A stretch of DNA of 64,000 bases from Scatosoma sp045542595 (GTDB taxonomy: Bacteria > Bacillota > Clostridia > Christensenellales > Borkfalkiaceae). Both the position numbers and the translations under genes were made by a program. Every line of letters begins with the position of its first letter. The first letter of the stretch is position 1. Under the pieces are notes generated by a model. The model saw only the letters and a program-made list of their open reading frames with translations. It was not told the DNA's origin and made no database searches. This document shows positions 51,110 through 59,030 of this stretch, one piece after another. The stretch is taken from NCBI GenBank assembly GCA_045542595.1, contig JAZQLI010000004.1, positions 1 through 64,000 on the forward strand, written 5' to 3'.

Positions 51110-52630
51110 ATGGCAACTCCAGTGAATACGATGCCCTATAACCGCGACGCCGAAATGGCGCTTTTGGGCTGTTTCCTTATCGATAGCGATATCGCTTCCG
51201 AGCTCGTGGATAAACTGAGTGAAGAAGATTTTTATCAGGAATCGCATCAGCATATTTTGCGCGCTATGAAACGGGTATTTGCCAACCGTAAACCCATTGA
51301 TATCGTAACCGTTTCCGACGAACTGGAAAACGAAGGTAGGTTGGAAAAGGCAGGTGGCATCGTCTACCTTACCGAGCTAGCGCAAATTACGCCCAGTGCG
51401 GCAAACTATAAATCGTATTACGAAATTATTTCGCGCGACAGCATCAACAGAAAATTGATTCGCGCGTCGCGAAAAATTATTGAAACGTCGATGGCGTCAA
51501 GCGACGGGGACGTTTCGCTTTCCTTTGCAGAAAAGGCTATTTTCGATATCTCGCAGGAAACGGAAAATTCCGCTTTGCTTGGTATGGGCGAGGGCAACGT
51601 TATCGAATCGGTACTCAATAAATTTGAAAAACTCAAGGAAGACCCGAACTCTTTCCGCGGTATTCCTACGGGCTATAAAATGCTCGATAAAATTACGCAC
51701 GGGTTACAACCGGGCGCGCTTATCGTGCTTGCCGCTCGTCCCGGTATGGGTAAAACGTCGCTTGCGATGAACCTTGTCGAACACGCTTCTTTACGCGCAG
51801 GCAAAACTTGCGCCGTGTTCTCGTTGGAAATGCCGCGCGAAGAAATTACCCAACGTCTTTTATGCTCGTATGCAAACGTGAGTATGTCTAAAGCGCTTCG
51901 CGGCGGCGACGAAAGTCAAGGTGGGCTTGCGGTAAAAGACTGGAAAAAACTGATGCTTGCGTGCGATCAGCTTCGTAAAAGTCATATTTATATCGACGAT
52001 TCTTCGCGTGTTACGCCAGGGCAAATTCAATCGAAATGCCGTCGGTTAAAGGCCACGCACGGCGCACTCGATTTGATTATGATTGACTATATCCAGCTTA
52101 TGTCGAGCGGGGATTCCCGTATGGCAGGCGCGGAAAACAGACAACAGGAAATTGCGTCTATCACGCGTGATTTAAAAATTATGGCAAAGGAGTTGGGTGT
52201 GCCCGTTATCGCGCTTTCGCAGCTTCGTCGTATCCAATCGAAAGAGCCGCAACTTTCCGACCTTCGTGAATCAGGTGCTATCGAGCAAGACGCCGATATC
52301 GTTATGTTTATCAACCGTCCCGAAGTAACGGCTACCAAGGAAGAAATTGCCAGTGGACAAGTTGTAAAAGGCGCGGCAGAACTTATTCTTGCCAAGCACA
52401 GAGGGGGCGAACAAGGTCGTATTTCGCTGAAATTTATCGGCGAGTGTACCAAATTCGTCGACGTGGACGAACAAAACCGCGAAGAAGAACCGCCGCAGTA
52501 TTCGGCGGCGCCTACTCCGTATGACGACGATGAAGAATACGTCGCTCCCGACGACGATTATACTCCGCCTGAACCGCCTATGCGGAAAGGGGAGTTAAAG
52601 CCTGCCGACGACGAACTGCCGTTTGAGTAA
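51110..52630 (+). CDS. dnaB: Replicative DNA helicase DnaB
   Basis: The 506-aa hexameric helicase unwinds DNA at the replication fork. The N-terminal helical domain (NRDAEMALLGCFLID to TELAQITPSAANYKSY) and RecA-like ATPase domain are complete: Walker A ARPGMGKTS, DLIMIDYIQLMSS as Walker B, and SQLRR. An acidic, Pro-rich tail (residues ~455-506) extends beyond the usual end. The DnaD-like gene at 41407 encodes a possible loader factor. SD GAGG. Confidence 0.97.
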   Translation: MATPVNTMPYNRDAEMALLGCFLIDSDIASELVDKLSEEDFYQESHQHILRAMKRVFANRKPIDIVTVSDELENEGRLEKAGGIVYLTELAQITPSAANYKSYYEIISRDSINRKLIRASRKIIETSMASSDGDVSLSFAEKAIFDISQETENSALLGMGEGNVIESVLNKFEKLKEDPNSFRGIPTGYKMLDKITHGLQPGALIVLAARPGMGKTSLAMNLVEHASLRAGKTCAVFSLEMPREEITQRLLCSYANVSMSKALRGGDESQGGLAVKDWKKLMLACDQLRKSHIYIDDSSRVTPGQIQSKCRRLKATHGALDLIMIDYIQLMSSGDSRMAGAENRQQEIASITRDLKIMAKELGVPVIALSQLRRIQSKEPQLSDLRESGAIEQDADIVMFINRPEVTATKEEIASGQVVKGAAELILAKHRGGEQGRISLKFIGECTKFVDVDEQNREEEPPQYSAAPTPYDDDEEYVAPDDDYTPPEPPMRKGELKPADDELPFE

Positions 52631-52633
52631 GTT

Positions 52634-53665
52634 ATGTTAGAAACGAAAATTTTGCCCGTTACAAGGGAAAGCTTGTCAGCGGCTAAAAAAATTATATACG
52701 ACGGCGGCGTGGTGGCTATGCCTACCGAAACGGTGTACGGCTTGGGCGGTAACGCCTTTGACGATAACGCCGTAAAACGTATTTTCGAAATTAAGGGCAG
52801 ACCTAACGATAATCCGCTAATTGCGCACGTACATAAGGAGTACGATTTGTCGAAAATCGTCGATTTTTGTCCAGAGTACGCTAAAAAGCTACAAAAGGCG
52901 TTTTTGCCCGGTCCGCTTACTTTAGTGTATCCGTCCAAAAACAAAGTGAGTCCTTTCGTTTCTTGCGGTTTGGATACGCTTGCCGTACGCGTACCTGCTC
53001 ACGATGGCGCGCAGGCGTTTTTAAAGGCAGTGGAAATTCCTATCGTTGCGCCCAGTGCAAATATTTCTCGGCACGTAAGTCCCACTTCGGCAAAACACGT
53101 GTTTGACGATTTTAACGGTAAAATTCCACTTATTTTGGACGGTGGCGAATGCGTGGGCGGCATAGAGAGTACGGTGTGCGATTGCACAGGAGACGTTCCC
53201 GTTATTTTGCGGCCGGGGTTAATCACTCGTGAGATGATTGCCGAAGTCGTGGGAGATTGTTTAGAATATACGCCCACTTTGCAAAAAGGGGAAAGGGTAA
53301 AAAGCCCCGGGGTGTTGTATAAGCACTATTCGCCGCGCTGCAAAACGTTGCTTTTTTCGCCTGAAAACGTGGAAAACGCAAAGTCGGCAATATTGCGTGA
53401 AATGCTTGAAAAGAAACGGGTTGCGGTGCTTTGCGAAGAAAATTGTATTTGCGAGTTTGAAAAGACGGGCGCAAAATGCTTGAACTTGGGTAAAACACAA
53501 GCGGAAATGGCAACAAACTTATATAAATTGCTGCGCGAAGCGGAAAGTATTTGCGACGTGCTTATCGCGATAGAACCTAAGGAGCGCGGCGGCGTTATGA
53601 CGGGCGTTTTAAACCGTTTGCGCAAGGCTTGTTCGTCGGAAGATATTCCGCACGAAAGTAGGTAA
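52634..53665 (+). CDS. L-threonylcarbamoyladenylate synthase (Sua5 type)
   Basis: The 343-aa enzyme makes threonylcarbamoyl-AMP from Thr, bicarbonate and ATP for the tRNA t6A modification. The YrdC domain is complete: GGVVAMPTETVYGLGG, KGRPNDNPLIAHV, FLPGPLTLVYPSK and APSANISRHVSPTSA. The C-terminal Sua5 domain (SPGVLYKHYSPRCKTLL onward) makes it the long form rather than TsaC. TsaD for the next step is at 407. It starts 4 bp after the dnaB stop; the SD is weak. Confidence 0.95.
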   Translation: MLETKILPVTRESLSAAKKIIYDGGVVAMPTETVYGLGGNAFDDNAVKRIFEIKGRPNDNPLIAHVHKEYDLSKIVDFCPEYAKKLQKAFLPGPLTLVYPSKNKVSPFVSCGLDTLAVRVPAHDGAQAFLKAVEIPIVAPSANISRHVSPTSAKHVFDDFNGKIPLILDGGECVGGIESTVCDCTGDVPVILRPGLITREMIAEVVGDCLEYTPTLQKGERVKSPGVLYKHYSPRCKTLLFSPENVENAKSAILREMLEKKRVAVLCEENCICEFEKTGAKCLNLGKTQAEMATNLYKLLREAESICDVLIAIEPKERGGVMTGVLNRLRKACSSEDIPHESR

Positions 53666-53682
53666 ATTAAAACAAGGAGAGT

Positions 53683-53700
53683 AGGCAGGTACGAGATGAA
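53683..53700 (+). repeat. Dispersed repeat copy 8, diverged, at a start codon
   Basis: AGGCAGGTACGAGATGAA, three mismatches to the core. It contains the SD-like GGCAGG and the ATG of the phosphatase gene, exactly as in copy 3. Confidence 0.5.
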
Positions 53701-54244
53701 AGACGAAACAATGAAAAAAAACGTCGTATTTGTATGCACGGGAAACACTTGCCGTTCTCCTATGGCAGAATATTTATTCCGTCAAAAAGCGGAAAGCTTG
53801 GGGTTGTATAAGCTGAAGGTTTATTCGGCAGGCATCAAAGCCAAGCGTGGGGACAAGATGAACGAAAAATCGGCGCAAATCCTTACGGAGAAAGGCTTTG
53901 ACGTGCTTTCATTCGCTTCGAGAAAGGTGGATAAAAGGATATTAAAAGACTCGCTTGCTATTATTTGTATGACCGATTCGCAACGGGATACGTTGATGGA
54001 AATGCGTTGGAAAGCGTTACGCGAAGCTGGCGCGGAAGAGATAGAAAATAACGTGTATTCCTTTTCCGATATTACGGGCTATCAAGTATTAGACCCGTAC
54101 GGTAGGGATATGGACTGTTACCGCTACGTTTTCGAGTTGCTTGCAGGGGGCATGTCCGCGTTGATGGATAAAATTGTTCCCGAAAACATACGCGCGGCGT
54201 TTATCAAAAAACCGCGCGCCACTAAAAAGAAAAAAACTGTTTAA
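53696..54244 (+). CDS. Low-molecular-weight protein phosphatase
   Basis: The 182-aa protein has the LMW-PTP active loop VFVCTGNTCRSPM, with C14 and R20 of CX5R, and the acid near DPYGRDMDCYRY. Thr at the third loop position (CTGNTCRSP) is the form seen in protein-arginine phosphatases such as YwlE, so Arg-phosphatase activity is plausible. It is cotranscribed with rpiB, the same order as ywlE-rpiB-like loci in Firmicutes. ATG 53696 lies in a repeat-like sequence with GGCAGG as SD. Confidence 0.9.
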   Translation: MKDETMKKNVVFVCTGNTCRSPMAEYLFRQKAESLGLYKLKVYSAGIKAKRGDKMNEKSAQILTEKGFDVLSFASRKVDKRILKDSLAIICMTDSQRDTLMEMRWKALREAGAEEIENNVYSFSDITGYQVLDPYGRDMDCYRYVFELLAGGMSALMDKIVPENIRAAFIKKPRATKKKKTV

Positions 54245-54257
54245 GGAGAATTATACT

Positions 54258-54710
54258 ATGAAAATTGCAGTTGCTTGCGACCACGGTGGCTTGCGTTTAA
54301 AAAATGCCGTTATCGCATATTGTCAAAAACTTGGACACGAATGTCAAGATTTTGGTACGTACACGAACGATTCTTGCGATTATCCCGATTTTGCCGTACA
54401 AGCAGCGGAAGCGGTAGCAAACGGCACGTGCGAACGGGGTATTTTGGTTTGCTCTTCAGGGATAGGCGTGTCTATCGTTGCCAACAAAGTGCCTGGTGTG
54501 CGCTGCGCGCATTGCCACGATACCTATTGCGCCAAATTTACTCGTTTGCATAACGACGCTAATATAATTGCATTCGGCGAAAAAGTAGTGGGAGAAGGCT
54601 TGATGGAAGAACTCGTTTCCATATTCCTTACTACGCCGTTTGAAGGCGGCGAACGCCACGAAAGAAGAGTTGCTAAAATTAAGGCAATCGAAGAAAAGTA
54701 TAGCAAATAA
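54258..54710 (+). CDS. rpiB: Ribose-5-phosphate isomerase B
   Basis: The 150-aa RpiB interconverts ribose-5-P and ribulose-5-P in the pentose phosphate pathway, matching tkt at 8759. Motifs: VACDHGGLRLKNAV, DYPDFAVQAAEAV, CSSGIGVSIVANKVPGVRCA and HNDANIIAFGEK. Start 54258 follows AAGGAG; the longer frame is the tail of the previous gene in another frame. Confidence 0.96.
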   Translation: MKIAVACDHGGLRLKNAVIAYCQKLGHECQDFGTYTNDSCDYPDFAVQAAEAVANGTCERGILVCSSGIGVSIVANKVPGVRCAHCHDTYCAKFTRLHNDANIIAFGEKVVGEGLMEELVSIFLTTPFEGGERHERRVAKIKAIEEKYSK

Positions 54711-54732
54711 GCTTTTGTATACGGTACGGTAA

Positions 54733-55434
54733 ATGGGTAAAATTATCGCGATAGGCGGGGGCGAACTCCGTGAAAGAACGACGCTGAAAATCGACGAATA
54801 TGTTGCAGGGCTTGCGAAAGAACGTGCAAAGGATAGGCGCGCCAACGCGCTGTTTATTCCTACCGCCAGCCACGATTTTATGCCCTATTATAATACGTTC
54901 CATAAAGTATATACGGGTGTTTTCGATATCAAAACGGACGTCGCGCTTACGGTGTTTAAGGACGTTGACCTTGAAAAAATGAAAGGGAAGTTTGACAAGG
55001 CGGACGTTATTTACGTCGGCGGCGGCGATACCGTGTTTATGATAGAGCATTGGAAAAAGTCGGGCTTGCTGCCTTTGATAGAAGACGCGTATCAACGCGG
55101 CGTTATTATTGCAGGGCTCTCCGCTGGGGCAATTTGTTGGTTTTCGGATATGTATACCGATTCTGCAGCGGCACTCGGCGAAGGGGATAAATACGCTATG
55201 TTTCAAGGTTTAGGGTGGATAGACGGTAAAATTTCCCCCCATTACGGCGCAAGAATGCTTGACTTTGATAAAATAGTATGTTATAATTTCCACTGTGCTT
55301 ATGCGATAGAAGATAATGCGGCACTCGTGATAGAAGACGGCGAAATTGTCGGCAGTATATCCAGCGGCGGTAAAGCGTGGAAATTGACTACCGAAAACGG
55401 CGTATTAAAAAAGGAAGAAATTGCGGCACCGTAA
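54733..55434 (+). CDS. S51 family peptidase (dipeptidase E/cyanophycinase-like)
   Basis: The 233-aa protein has the S51 nucleophile motif IAGLSAGAICWF, a GGGDTVFMIEHW loop and a later His region (ISPHYGARM). S51 enzymes cleave Asp-X dipeptides or beta-Asp peptides; the substrate is not readable. It starts 22 bp after rpiB with a weak SD and lies just before tRNA-Leu, which may be cotranscribed. Confidence 0.9.
   Translation: MGKIIAIGGGELRERTTLKIDEYVAGLAKERAKDRRANALFIPTASHDFMPYYNTFHKVYTGVFDIKTDVALTVFKDVDLEKMKGKFDKADVIYVGGGDTVFMIEHWKKSGLLPLIEDAYQRGVIIAGLSAGAICWFSDMYTDSAAALGEGDKYAMFQGLGWIDGKISPHYGARMLDFDKIVCYNFHCAYAIEDNAALVIEDGEIVGSISSGGKAWKLTTENGVLKKEEIAAP
55384..55411 (+). promoter_or_regulatory. 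Possible tRNA-Leu promoter inside the S51 gene
   Basis: TTGACT 55384-55389, 16 bp, TAAAAA 55406-55411; weak -10. The alternative is read-through from the S51 gene. Confidence 0.35.
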
Positions 55435-55451
55435 GCACCGCAATTTAATAA

Positions 55452-55534
55452 GCGGACGTGGCGAAATTGGCAGACGCGCAGGTTTCAGGTTCCTGTGGGC
55501 AACCGTGTGGGTTCAAATCCCTTCGTCCGCACCA
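55452..55534 (+). tRNA. tRNA-Leu (CAG)
   Basis: GCGGACG pairs with CGTCCGC, then A and encoded CCA. The anticodon loop TTCAGGT has CAG at 55486-55488; D arm GGCGAAATTGGCAGACG, a long variable arm and T arm GGGTTCAAATCCC fit Leu. Confidence 0.95.
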
Positions 55535-55707
55535 ACGAAATGCACCCCTTGTGGGTGCGTTTTTCGTTGGCGCGGACGAAGGTCTGCAAGGACGCACAAA
55601 TTATTGTGGGTTCACGCGACGAGCGACCGCGTGTAAAAGATTGAAATAAGGGCGAAACTTATCGGCGCGAGGAAGCTTTGGCGTAGCCAAAATATTCGTC
55701 CGCACCA
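55522..55707. repeat. Duplicated tRNA-Leu 3' end with an inverted copy
   Basis: TTCGTCCGCACCA occurs at 55522-55534 (tRNA end) and 55695-55707. An inverted copy, TGGCGCGGACGAA (one mismatch), is at 55568-55580. The tRNA end, terminator 1 and inverted copy form one long hairpin. Inside the element TGTGGGTTCA (55595) also matches the tRNA T arm. The layout equals that behind the tmRNA. No gene is present. Confidence 0.7.
55535..55569 (+). terminator. tRNA-Leu terminator
   Basis: CGAAATGCACCC, loop CTTGT, GGGTGCGTTTTTCG. Confidence 0.75.
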
Positions 55708-55713
55708 CGATTG

Positions 55714-55760
55714 GACGGTAATTTTGATACTTTTCTTGTATCAAAATTACCGTCTTTTTT
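55714..55760 (+). terminator. Second terminator after the tRNA-Leu element
   Basis: GACGGTAATTTTGATAC, loop TTTTCTT, perfect 17-bp complement, then TTTTTT. Confidence 0.85.
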
Positions 55761-55773
55761 ACATAAAAACGGC

Positions 55774-55848
55774 AAAAAGCAGGGTTTTGAACGGAAAATG
55801 TTCGTCAGAACCCTGCTTTTTGGTTGCGCCTACTTTTTTTGCGCAACC
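55774..55848. terminator. Two hairpins at the left edge of the accessory region
   Basis: AAAAAGCAGGGTT (55774) pairs with AACCCTGCTTTTT (55809) with an inner GAAC/GTTC stem, then GGTTGCGC (55822) pairs with GCGCAACC (55841). They insulate the cassette from upstream transcription. Confidence 0.6.
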
Positions 55849-55849
55849 T

Positions 55850-55947
55850 AATCGTTGAAAATATGGGTTATCGTTAAAATTATAGGTAATCGTTAAAAAG
55901 ATACCCAAATCGTTAAAAGTATGAGGGTAATCGTTAAAATTATCTCT
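55850..55947. repeat. Left array: five ATCGTT(A/G)AAA units
   Basis: ATCGTT occurs at 55851, 55870, 55889, 55909 and 55930, period 19-21 bp. Units read about ATCGTTAAAATTATAGGTA. It ends about 20 bp before a promoter, so it may hold iteron-like protein sites. The units are too short and too AT-rich for a CRISPR. Confidence 0.75.
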
Positions 55948-55965
55948 ACCCTTTATGGCAAAAAC

Positions 55966-55994
55966 TTGAAAATTGTTGAAATATATGCTATAAT
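55966..55994 (+). promoter_or_regulatory. SigA promoter of the accessory cassette
   Basis: TTGAAA 55966-55971, 17 bp, TATAAT 55989-55994. A second TATAAT at 56050 lacks a good -35. Confidence 0.8.
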
Positions 55995-56076
55995 ATATTT
56001 GTAAAATATTTTTTATAAAAGCTGACAGATATTGTCATATTTATTATGCTATAATGGACTCAAAAAGGGGTTTGTT

Positions 56077-56142
56077 ATGTGGATAGTATTTATTGTTGTA
56101 TTTTTAGGCACGCTCTTTAGTGATTTTTTAAAATGGAAATAA
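56077..56142 (+). CDS. 21-aa single-TM peptide
   Basis: ATG after AAGGGG opens a 21-codon ORF: MWIVFIVVFLGTLFSDFLKW then K and TAA. It is one hydrophobic helix with a positive C-terminus, as in small membrane peptides or type I toxins. It is the first ORF of the cassette transcript, 15 bp before the 518-aa gene. No function can be assigned; it could also be a leader ORF. Confidence 0.5.
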   Translation: MWIVFIVVFLGTLFSDFLKWK

Positions 56143-56157
56143 AGGAAAAGAAAAATT

Positions 56158-57714
56158 ATGGAGTTTTTGGGGATATTGGGGATAATTGCGTTGATTATTG
56201 CAATCATAGTTGCGATCTTTAATTTTATAATAGAAAATTGGGTGGTTTTTGCCATTATAGGTTTTATTGTAGTAATGCTTTTTATTTCTATTAGGGTGGG
56301 AGCCCATTGTTTGGAAGATCAAGAAGAAAGAAAATTTAAGAAGTCTGCAAAAGATAAAGTTGAACAGGATAAACAGCGGAAAATAGTTAGAGAGCATAGT
56401 CTTTTCTATAAAAAACTGTTAGAGATAAACCATAAATATGTATTTTTGTCTGTTGAATGGAAAGAAGTATTTGAGTGTAATTGGCAGATTTTTAAGAATT
56501 TTGATAAAAAGAAATATATAAAAGATTTGCTAAAAACAAAGCCCCAAATTATAAATGAGCTTTTTGAAAATGTAAAAAAGAATGAAAATACTTATAAGGA
56601 ATATTACAAAGAATTCTGTGCTTGCGAAGAATATACCTCCGAAGAGCAAATAAAGAAAATTTGTCATAGAAAAATGTCGGTCAAAAGATTCAAAGAGTTA
56701 GAGAAAGAGCTTCAAAGCTCTATAATCAAGGAAAGACCGACAATATACATTTCTATTGTTATACAGATAAAAAGCCAAGGCACGGAAAAACGAGTTGTAG
56801 TTTCTCAAAGTGAATTGGAAAATATACAAGAAGAGTATAAAAAAGAACAATTAAGGCTTGTGCAAGAACGTTTAGCTCGTGAGGCAGAGGAAAAGAGAAA
56901 AAGAGAATATGAAAAAGCAAAACAATTTGTTGTAGAACACAGTGAGGTTGTTCGTCGCTTGAAACTTATGGAAGAAAAGTATAGGTTTTATAATATTTCA
57001 AAACCGATTTTCTACATTGATTGTGAAAGCTATGCTCAATACAATAAATTTAATATCCAAAAGCACGTAAAACAACAGCTTTTGAAGAACCCTAAAATAT
57101 TTGATGATTTCTTTGAAAAAGCGGATAAAAATTTTGCATTATATTCTCAATATAAAAAAGAATATGATGCTTGTAAATATTGCTTGTTTACAGAAATCAC
57201 CATTGAAATGGATGGTATCGATTTTAGAAAAATACAAGAAATTGAAAAAGCCTTATACGAAAGTCGTTTGAAATCTCGTCCTATTTGGGAAAAAGAAATT
57301 CAATATATTATACGATATTCCAGCCCGACGGGAAGAAATCAATATCAAAAAGAAGAATATCTTGACGCTACAGATATAAACGAATTGCTCAAAGAAATAC
57401 AGCTTGATGAAGAGAAAAAGAAACAGCAAGCAATGGAACGTCAAAAAGAAGCCAAAGAACGCGCTGAATTAAAGAACTTGTTAAAAAAGCAAGAAGAACT
57501 TTTGAAAAGAGAAGAAGAATTGGCTCGAAAAGAACATGAATTTTTATTAGCAACCAAAGGGCATATTTATACGAGGAATGAAACAGTGCTAGAACAACCC
57601 ATTATGGAAGCCCAAAAGGATTCTGCAGATAGACTTACTCTTTTAAGGGACTCTTTTGAGCGTGGCGAAATTACGTTTGAAGAGTATCAGGAAGAAAAGA
57701 AAAAATTATGGTAA
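56158..57714 (+). CDS. Membrane/coiled-coil protein with duplicated domain and SHOCT-like tail
   Basis: The 518-aa protein has two N-terminal membrane helices (residues 3-24 and 28-47), then two related modules (about 78-225 and 259-412). Each runs HS...YKKL/RRLKLMEEKY, K-rich helix ending in LLKTKP or LLKNPK, INELFE or FDDFFE, YKEYYKEFCACEEY or YKKEYDACKYCL, and a closing beta part; the second has IRYSSPTGRNQYQ, a motif seen with DUF4041/T5orf172 proteins. A coiled coil (~413-462) and a SHOCT-like end (LRDSFERGEITFEEYQEEK) follow. AT-rich codons differ from the housekeeping genes. Function unknown. Confidence 0.7.
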   Translation: MEFLGILGIIALIIAIIVAIFNFIIENWVVFAIIGFIVVMLFISIRVGAHCLEDQEERKFKKSAKDKVEQDKQRKIVREHSLFYKKLLEINHKYVFLSVEWKEVFECNWQIFKNFDKKKYIKDLLKTKPQIINELFENVKKNENTYKEYYKEFCACEEYTSEEQIKKICHRKMSVKRFKELEKELQSSIIKERPTIYISIVIQIKSQGTEKRVVVSQSELENIQEEYKKEQLRLVQERLAREAEEKRKREYEKAKQFVVEHSEVVRRLKLMEEKYRFYNISKPIFYIDCESYAQYNKFNIQKHVKQQLLKNPKIFDDFFEKADKNFALYSQYKKEYDACKYCLFTEITIEMDGIDFRKIQEIEKALYESRLKSRPIWEKEIQYIIRYSSPTGRNQYQKEEYLDATDINELLKEIQLDEEKKKQQAMERQKEAKERAELKNLLKKQEELLKREEELARKEHEFLLATKGHIYTRNETVLEQPIMEAQKDSADRLTLLRDSFERGEITFEEYQEEKKKLW

Positions 57715-57721
57715 TTAAAAG

Positions 57722-58879
57722 ATGGATAATGGAGAATTATTGAACCAAGTACAAGAATTGAAAGTTCTTAAAGAACGATTAAAGCAAGAAGTTATACAGC
57801 TTGACGACGAAATATTATTTCAAGGATTTGGGGTTTATCAACCACAATATAATTTTGCGGAACTTGATCAATACAAAGCTCGTTTGGAGGAAATTCGAAA
57901 CGAACAAAAAGAAATGATAAGAAAAGGCACAGCGGCAACCTGTGCTATGAATTGGAGAGTTAATGGTAGTGAAAAAGAAGGCAAAAAACTTATTGCTGAA
58001 AGCATCAAACAAATTATAAGGAATTTCAATATTGAGTGTGATATTTGTATAGGGAAAGTTAAGTTTAGCAATTATGAAAATACGCAAAATCGTATTTATA
58101 AAGCATTTGAAATGCAAAATCGTTTAAACGAAACGAACAAAATTTCTCTTTCGCGTAGATATTTATTGTTAAAGCTAGAAGAACTTGCATTGGCATACGA
58201 GTATCAGCAGAAGAAAAAAGAAGAACGCGAATTGCAACGTGAACTTAGAGAACAGCAACGTGAAGAGGCACGAATAGCTAAGGAAATTGAGGCAAAAAGA
58301 CTTGAACTTGAAAAGGAACAAGCCCACTATGAAAATGCGTTAAAGAAAATAAACGAACAAATTGCGGTTGAAAGAAGTGAAGAAAGAAAGCAATTTCTAT
58401 TAGAAAGGAAAGAAGAACTTGACAATAATGCTTTGGACGTTGATAAAGCGTTGCAGGATTTGGACTATCGGGAAGCAAATCATAGAGCAGGTTACGTTTA
58501 TATTATTTCAAATATAGGAGCATTTGGGGAAAATGTTTATAAAATTGGTATGACAAGGCGACTTGATCCCGAAGACCGTATTTCCGAACTGAGTGGTGCG
58601 GCGGTTCCGTTTCGTTTTGATGTCCATGCTATGATATTTTCAAATGACGCCCCAAAATTGGAAGCGGCTTTACATAATGCGTTTGCGGATAAAAAAATGA
58701 ATTTAGTAAATGGACGAAAAGAATTTTTTAGGGTAACGTTGGAAGAAATCAAGAAGGTTGTAGAAGAAAATCATGATAAAACAGTTGATTTTATTAACGT
58801 GCCTGATGCTCAACAATATCGTGAAACTGTAATGATAAGGAAAAGGTTGGAGGATAAAAATGACGGAAGAGCAGATTAA
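57722..58879 (+). CDS. DUF4041 protein with GIY-YIG (T5orf172/MUG113) domain
   Basis: The 385-aa protein has an N-terminal coiled coil, a DUF4041 domain (about residues 34-165: GFGVYQPQYNF, NWRVNGSEKEGKK, FNIECDICIGKV, LKLEELALAYEYQQKK), a Glu/Arg-rich coiled coil to ~240, and a GIY-YIG-type domain at ~256-340. The nuclease-like motifs are complete: GYVYIISN (257), YKIGMTRR (273), and Glu313 in KLEAALHNAF. The family is frequent on phages and mobile elements; a nuclease role is inferred. It follows the 518-aa gene by 7 bp. Codons are AT-rich. Confidence 0.85.
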   Translation: MDNGELLNQVQELKVLKERLKQEVIQLDDEILFQGFGVYQPQYNFAELDQYKARLEEIRNEQKEMIRKGTAATCAMNWRVNGSEKEGKKLIAESIKQIIRNFNIECDICIGKVKFSNYENTQNRIYKAFEMQNRLNETNKISLSRRYLLLKLEELALAYEYQQKKKEERELQRELREQQREEARIAKEIEAKRLELEKEQAHYENALKKINEQIAVERSEERKQFLLERKEELDNNALDVDKALQDLDYREANHRAGYVYIISNIGAFGENVYKIGMTRRLDPEDRISELSGAAVPFRFDVHAMIFSNDAPKLEAALHNAFADKKMNLVNGRKEFFRVTLEEIKKVVEENHDKTVDFINVPDAQQYRETVMIRKRLEDKNDGRAD

Positions 58880-59021
58880 ATTTTTATGTAAATTGGCGGT
58901 TGAGAATAGCAATCGTCCATTGAGCGATGTTCAAAAAGAGTTGATTAAGCAGGCGATTGACCAAGCAAAAACGCCTACGGAAATGGTTGCAGCTATTTTA
59001 ACGGTGTTATCCCAAAATTAA
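58860..59021 (+). CDS. 53-aa ORF overlapping the DUF4041 gene
   Basis: A 53-codon ORF starts inside the last 20 bp of the DUF4041 gene in another frame, with GGAGG as SD 6-7 nt upstream. It reads MTEEQIKFLCKLAVENSNRP, then LSDVQKELIKQAIDQAKTPT and a short tail: an amphipathic, all-helical protein. The overlap suggests translational coupling and a shared role. I do not recognise it. Confidence 0.6.
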   Translation: MTEEQIKFLCKLAVENSNRPLSDVQKELIKQAIDQAKTPTEMVAAILTVLSQN

Positions 59022-59030
59022 AAATAGAAT

